Origin: UBA1309 sp047605645
GTDB taxonomy: Bacteria > Bacteroidota > Bacteroidia > Bacteroidales > Dysgonomonadaceae
Length of the DNA: 64,000 nt
Direction of reading: 5' to 3'
Assembly (NCBI GenBank): GCA_047605645.1
Contig: JASGFJ010000004.1
Location: 106,192 to 170,191, forward strand
Below the pieces are notes generated by a model that ran no database searches, was not told the DNA's origin, and was given only the letters and a program-made list of their open reading frames with translations. The position numbers were made by a program, and so were the translations under genes. Positions 60,732-64,000 of the stretch are shown here, piece by piece (within the stretch, counting starts at the first letter, position 1; the number at the start of each line of letters is the position of its first letter).

Positions 60732-61360
60732 ATGAAATCAATTTTTCTTAGGGTTTTTATTTTATTCCTGCTACTTCCCTTCTTAACACAAGCTCAATCT
60801 TCATTCCTTTCTGAAGAAGGGGTTGCTGTTTTCTGTCCTGCCGATCTTGATTCGGCCGGGACTTTACCATCATTGGCGTTGGTGCAAAATCTTCAGCCTC
60901 AGAAAATAGTTCCCTCAAACTGGGATATATTCCCTGTGTTTTCAAAAATAAACGGAAAGTCTGTAGCAACAATCGCTTTTCCAAGCGATGCAGATTTATA
61001 TGGAACCGGAGAAGTAAAAGGAGATTTGAAAAGAAATAATACGAATATCACATTATGGAATACCGATAACTATGTATATAATTCCGTAGATGGAGGGAAG
61101 AGGCTATATCAGTCTCATCCCTGCGTGCTGGGAGTCCGCAAAGATGGAACCGCATTGGTATTATTGCAGATAACTCGTGGAAACAATATTTCGATCTTTC
61201 AAATCCGATTACGATAACCTCTGAAGGGTCATCTTTTCGTGTCATTGTCATCGAAAAAAGCAGTCCGCTCGAAGTGTTGAAGACATTAGCGCAGCTAACG
61301 GGAACGATGAATCTCCCTCCGCTTTGGGCTTTAGGGTATCAGCAATGCCGGTATTCGTAG
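60732..61360 (+). pseudogene. Truncated, frameshifted GH31 remnant
   Basis: The frame from MKSIFLRVFILFLLLPFLTQ gives the N-terminal sandwich of a GH31 enzyme: DADLYGTGEVKGDLKRNNTN, ITLWNTDNYVYN and LYQSHPCVLGVRKDGTA. At about 61156 one base is missing. In the shifted frame it continues GIIADNSWKQYFDLSNPITI and MNLPPLWALGYQQCRYS, the normal start of a GH31 barrel, then meets TAG at 61358. The whole catalytic barrel is absent. So the gene carries a frameshift and a large C-terminal deletion ending where the barrel begins. It starts 3 bp after the preceding gene. Confidence 0.88.
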
Positions 61361-61412
61361 TTGTAAAATAATAGTTAAATAGAGAATATAAATAATCAAC
61401 CTGTTAAAATCT

Positions 61413-63587
61413 ATGCGTAAATTTAAATTATACTATCTGTTTGCTTTAGTCACTTTGTTTTGTGTAAGAGCATCTGCCCAATATCCGGAGAATCCATATA
61501 AAGCTCCTCTTTATTGGGACGTTTATGAAAATAATTTTCTGAAAGAGAAACAAGGAGTTGCTGACAACTATATTTCGGAAGACGAGTTTCTTGCAAACAT
61601 CAATTGGGTGGCTACTAACCTGAAGCAATACGGATACAACATGATTTGTATTGATGGTTGGGGGAATGTTGATTACGATCAGTATGGCTATCGAACCAAA
61701 CACTCCCGGCATTGGGCTCACGACTATGCCTGGTGGTCAAGCGAATTGCAAAAAAGAGGAATGACATTAGGAATATACGACAATCCTCTTTGGGTAAGTC
61801 CAGCTGCTGCGGATGCCGGTGTTAAAGTGAAAGGAACCAATATTCCACTCTCCACGCTGATTAATAAATCGGAAAACGCAACATGGTTTACCTGGTTGCA
61901 GGTCGATAGACCGGGCGCAGAAGAATATGTCAAGGGATTTGTGCAGCATTATGCGGATATGGGTGTAAAGTATCTGAGGGTTGACTTTCTTTCCTGGTTT
62001 GAAAGCGGATGGGATCGCAATATGGGAACTGTAGGTCCAAAACGCCCGCTGAGCTATTACCAGATGGCCTTGCGTTGGATGCGGGAAGCTTGTGATGCCA
62101 ATGGCATATTCCTTAGTCTGGTAATGCCCAACCTATATAATGATGCTGTGACGGAACAGACCTATGGACACATGATCCGCATCAACGAGGATTGTGCAGA
62201 AGGTGCTTGGGAACGGTTCAGTAATATTGCCAGAGGAGCACACCGGGAAGGTTGGTCACAATTTGCTAATCCGTTTGACGGTTTCATTTACTGGTCGCAA
62301 TTTTCCGGAAAAGGGAAAATTATCCTCGATGGAGATTTTATTCGACTGAATACATTTGCCAACGATAACGAACGCAAAAGTGCTGTGTCGTTGCATTTGA
62401 TGGCAGGAGGGCCGGTCTCTATTGCGGATCAATATAATACGATTGGAACTTCGCTCAGTATTTACCAAAATGCTGAACTTCTTGCCTTGAATTCTGATGG
62501 ATTTGTGGGAAAGCCTTTGTCTAATGACCCTACAAACGCATTAAGTCAGGTGTGGAAGGGACAAATGAGCAATGGTGACTGGATTGTCGGATTTTTCAAC
62601 CGTGAAAATGAAAGTCAAAACAGAAGCATTGATTTCCAGAATGACTTGGGCATTGCGCAAGGACACATCAGGGATTTGTGGAGTCATACCGATTTGGGAC
62701 TGGCCACTTCGATCTCCGAGAGTATTCCGGCACACGGATGCCGTATATATCGGATTACACATCATGTTTATCAGGCTGAAAGTCCCGTATTCAGTCAGGC
62801 GGGAGGAAGTTTCGACCATGTTCTGAAGTTGACATTGACAACATCCACTGAGGGCGCTGTTATTTATTATACAACGGATGGAAGCGAGCCGTCTCCTTCT
62901 TCTAACCGTTATACCGGACCTATTCTGCTTACAGCCTCTGCTGTATTGAAAGCTATGGCCGTGAAAGATGGAATCGCCTATTCTTTTGTTGCGGGTGAAG
63001 GGTATGTGATTAATCCGGTACAGCAAAACGAAAGTATGTATGTCGCCGGAGATTTTAGCGGATGGGCTTTGCCTCAAAACCCAATGCAATATATCGGAAA
63101 CAATGACTGGAAGAGTAACAATATATATTTTCAAAAAGGGACTTATGAGTTCAAGTTTGCCGATACCCCTGATTGGACGGTCGATGATTGGGGAAATGCT
63201 TCGGGGATGCAGGGGGCTGTAACACTTACAACAGGAGGAGCTCCTAATGCTAGCTTTAACATATTGGAAGCCAGTACTTATTTTTTTCGGTTTAATGAGT
63301 CAACTCTCGATTATTCGATAGAAAAAGCCGAATCGTCCTTATTAAGAAAAAAAGAAAACGACAGCGATATCCAGATTGTGCAGACAGGAGATAAATCTTT
63401 TTTTATTCAGAATACCGGAGCAAATGCAAATGTCAACGTTTACAATTGTCAAGGTAAAAGTGTATATTCGGAGCAGAATATTCGAGACCGGCAACTGATA
63501 AGCTTGACTGGATGGCCTTCTGGTTGCTATCTTGTTCAAGTTCACGATGGAGAAATACAAAAAACGGACAAGATCCTTTTAAAATAA
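61413..63587 (+). CDS. GH27-like enzyme (possible isomaltodextranase), multidomain, T9SS-tailed
   Basis: A 724-residue secreted enzyme. Signal peptide ends at VRASAQYPENP. A melibiase-like (beta/alpha)8 barrel spans about 30-330. The probable nucleophile is the Asp of VKYLRVDFLSWF (residue 191) and the probable acid/base the Asp of MIRINEDCAEGAW (residue 260). A C-terminal beta domain follows (to about 450), then a CHB_HEX_C-like domain (about 457-535, IYYTTDGSEPSPSSNRYTGP), a SusE/CBM20-like starch-type module (about 545-630, MYVAGDFSGWALPQNPMQYI) and a T9SS sorting domain (VYNCQGKSVYSEQNI, GCYLVQVHDG). GH27 contains alpha-galactosidases and isomaltodextranases. The dextran context favours the latter, but this is inference. 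Confidence 0.75.
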   Translation: MRKFKLYYLFALVTLFCVRASAQYPENPYKAPLYWDVYENNFLKEKQGVADNYISEDEFLANINWVATNLKQYGYNMICIDGWGNVDYDQYGYRTKHSRHWAHDYAWWSSELQKRGMTLGIYDNPLWVSPAAADAGVKVKGTNIPLSTLINKSENATWFTWLQVDRPGAEEYVKGFVQHYADMGVKYLRVDFLSWFESGWDRNMGTVGPKRPLSYYQMALRWMREACDANGIFLSLVMPNLYNDAVTEQTYGHMIRINEDCAEGAWERFSNIARGAHREGWSQFANPFDGFIYWSQFSGKGKIILDGDFIRLNTFANDNERKSAVSLHLMAGGPVSIADQYNTIGTSLSIYQNAELLALNSDGFVGKPLSNDPTNALSQVWKGQMSNGDWIVGFFNRENESQNRSIDFQNDLGIAQGHIRDLWSHTDLGLATSISESIPAHGCRIYRITHHVYQAESPVFSQAGGSFDHVLKLTLTTSTEGAVIYYTTDGSEPSPSSNRYTGPILLTASAVLKAMAVKDGIAYSFVAGEGYVINPVQQNESMYVAGDFSGWALPQNPMQYIGNNDWKSNNIYFQKGTYEFKFADTPDWTVDDWGNASGMQGAVTLTTGGAPNASFNILEASTYFFRFNESTLDYSIEKAESSLLRKKENDSDIQIVQTGDKSFFIQNTGANANVNVYNCQGKSVYSEQNIRDRQLISLTGWPSGCYLVQVHDGEIQKTDKILLK

Positions 63588-63611
63588 ATATAAATTCTAA
63601 TGAGTATTGTA

Positions 63612-64000
63612 ATGAAGAAACTATTGTTCCTGATGAGTTTTTGCTTACTGGCAGGAGGCCTTTTTTCTCAAAATCTAAAGTCCCCTAATGGGAATTTAGA
63701 ACTGACATTTTCTGTTAATCAACAAGGGACACCCGTCTATTCCCTGATGTATAAGGGAAAGTCGGTTGTCAAACCCAGCAAACTTGGTCTTGCTTTGATG
63801 GGCAGTGAAACTGCTTCGTTTGGGGCTGAAATAAAAAAAGAAAAAGATCCAAAAACATCTTTGTATGACGGATTTAGTATTGCAGATGTGAAAAATTCAA
63901 CCACTGACGATACCTGGCAACCGGTTTGGGGAGAAAAGAAAAACATTCGCAACCACTACAACGAAATGGCTGTCACATTAAATCAGAAAGAAACCGGGCG
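63612..64000 (+). CDS. GH97 family alpha-glucoside hydrolase, N-terminal part (cut by window end)
   Basis: The frame opens MKKLLFLMSFCLLAGGLFSQ, a signal peptide, and continues NLKSPNGNLELTFSVNQQGT, PVYSLMYKGKSVVKPSKLGL and TWQPVWGEKKNIRNHYNEMA, the start of the N-terminal sandwich of GH97 enzymes such as SusB. It runs open to the window end, so the barrel and catalytic residues cannot be checked. An in-frame ATG four codons earlier (63600) is an alternative start. The likely role is release of glucose from imported oligosaccharides in the periplasm. Confidence 0.88.
   Translation, partial: MKKLLFLMSFCLLAGGLFSQNLKSPNGNLELTFSVNQQGTPVYSLMYKGKSVVKPSKLGLALMGSETASFGAEIKKEKDPKTSLYDGFSIADVKNSTTDDTWQPVWGEKKNIRNHYNEMAVTLNQKETG

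Overview
The window comes from a member of the Bacteroidetes, most likely order Bacteroidales. The evidence is SusC/SusD transporter pairs, SusE/F-like proteins, a SusR-type regulator, FecR, DUF4836, the TAnnTTTG-type promoter in front of the tRNA, and several C-terminal sorting domains of the type IX secretion system (T9SS) together with a PorG-like T9SS component. I cannot name genus or species. Gene starts were chosen at the ATG that opens a signal peptide or a conserved N-terminus.

Region 1 (1-24,650) is an accessory hot spot behind a tRNA-Lys gene. The last bases of the tRNA plus its downstream terminator recur at about 18,280 (113 bp, 2 mismatches), 20,788 and 24,511 (both more diverged). 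The three downstream copies also share related sequence on their upstream side. This fits a tandem row of three related elements, or their remains, inserted at one tRNA. Element 1 (about 17 kb) begins with a decayed tyrosine integrase. It carries a polysaccharide utilization locus (PUL) on the minus strand: a membrane-spanning kelch/SARP-type regulator, a LamG lipoprotein, SusC, SusD, a GxGYxYP-family lipoprotein, two T9SS-tailed secreted proteins and a GH92 mannosidase. Element 2 (about 2.4 kb) carries a TetR regulator and a FabF-like ketoacyl synthase, with matching palindromic operators before both genes. Element 3 is debris: a broken response regulator, an intact IS4-like insertion sequence without target duplication, an orphan LytTR response regulator and a broken AlbA_2/RecG-like gene.

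Region 2 (24,960-36,300) holds a DUF4836 lipoprotein with an ABC transporter, a flavodoxin-like reductase divergent from an HxlR regulator, a FecR/TonB-dependent receptor pair without a sigma factor, and an orphan PTS EIIC permease.

Region 3 (36,445-45,060) is core chromosome: comF, recX and prmC divergent from ribD, then porG-like, uppS, bamA and two skp/ompH genes.

Region 4 (45,676-64,000) is a PUL that looks built for dextran: a SusR-like regulator, SusC, SusD, SusE, a GH66 dextranase, a T9SS-tailed SusE/F-like binding protein, a GH31 whose T9SS tail lies one frame away behind an A9 run, a second T9SS-tailed SusE/F-like protein, a truncated and frameshifted GH31 remnant, a GH27-like (possibly isomaltodextranase) multidomain enzyme, and the start of a GH97 enzyme cut by the window edge. 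The likely flow is binding at the surface, endo-cleavage by GH66, import by SusCD, and trimming by GH31, GH27 and GH97.
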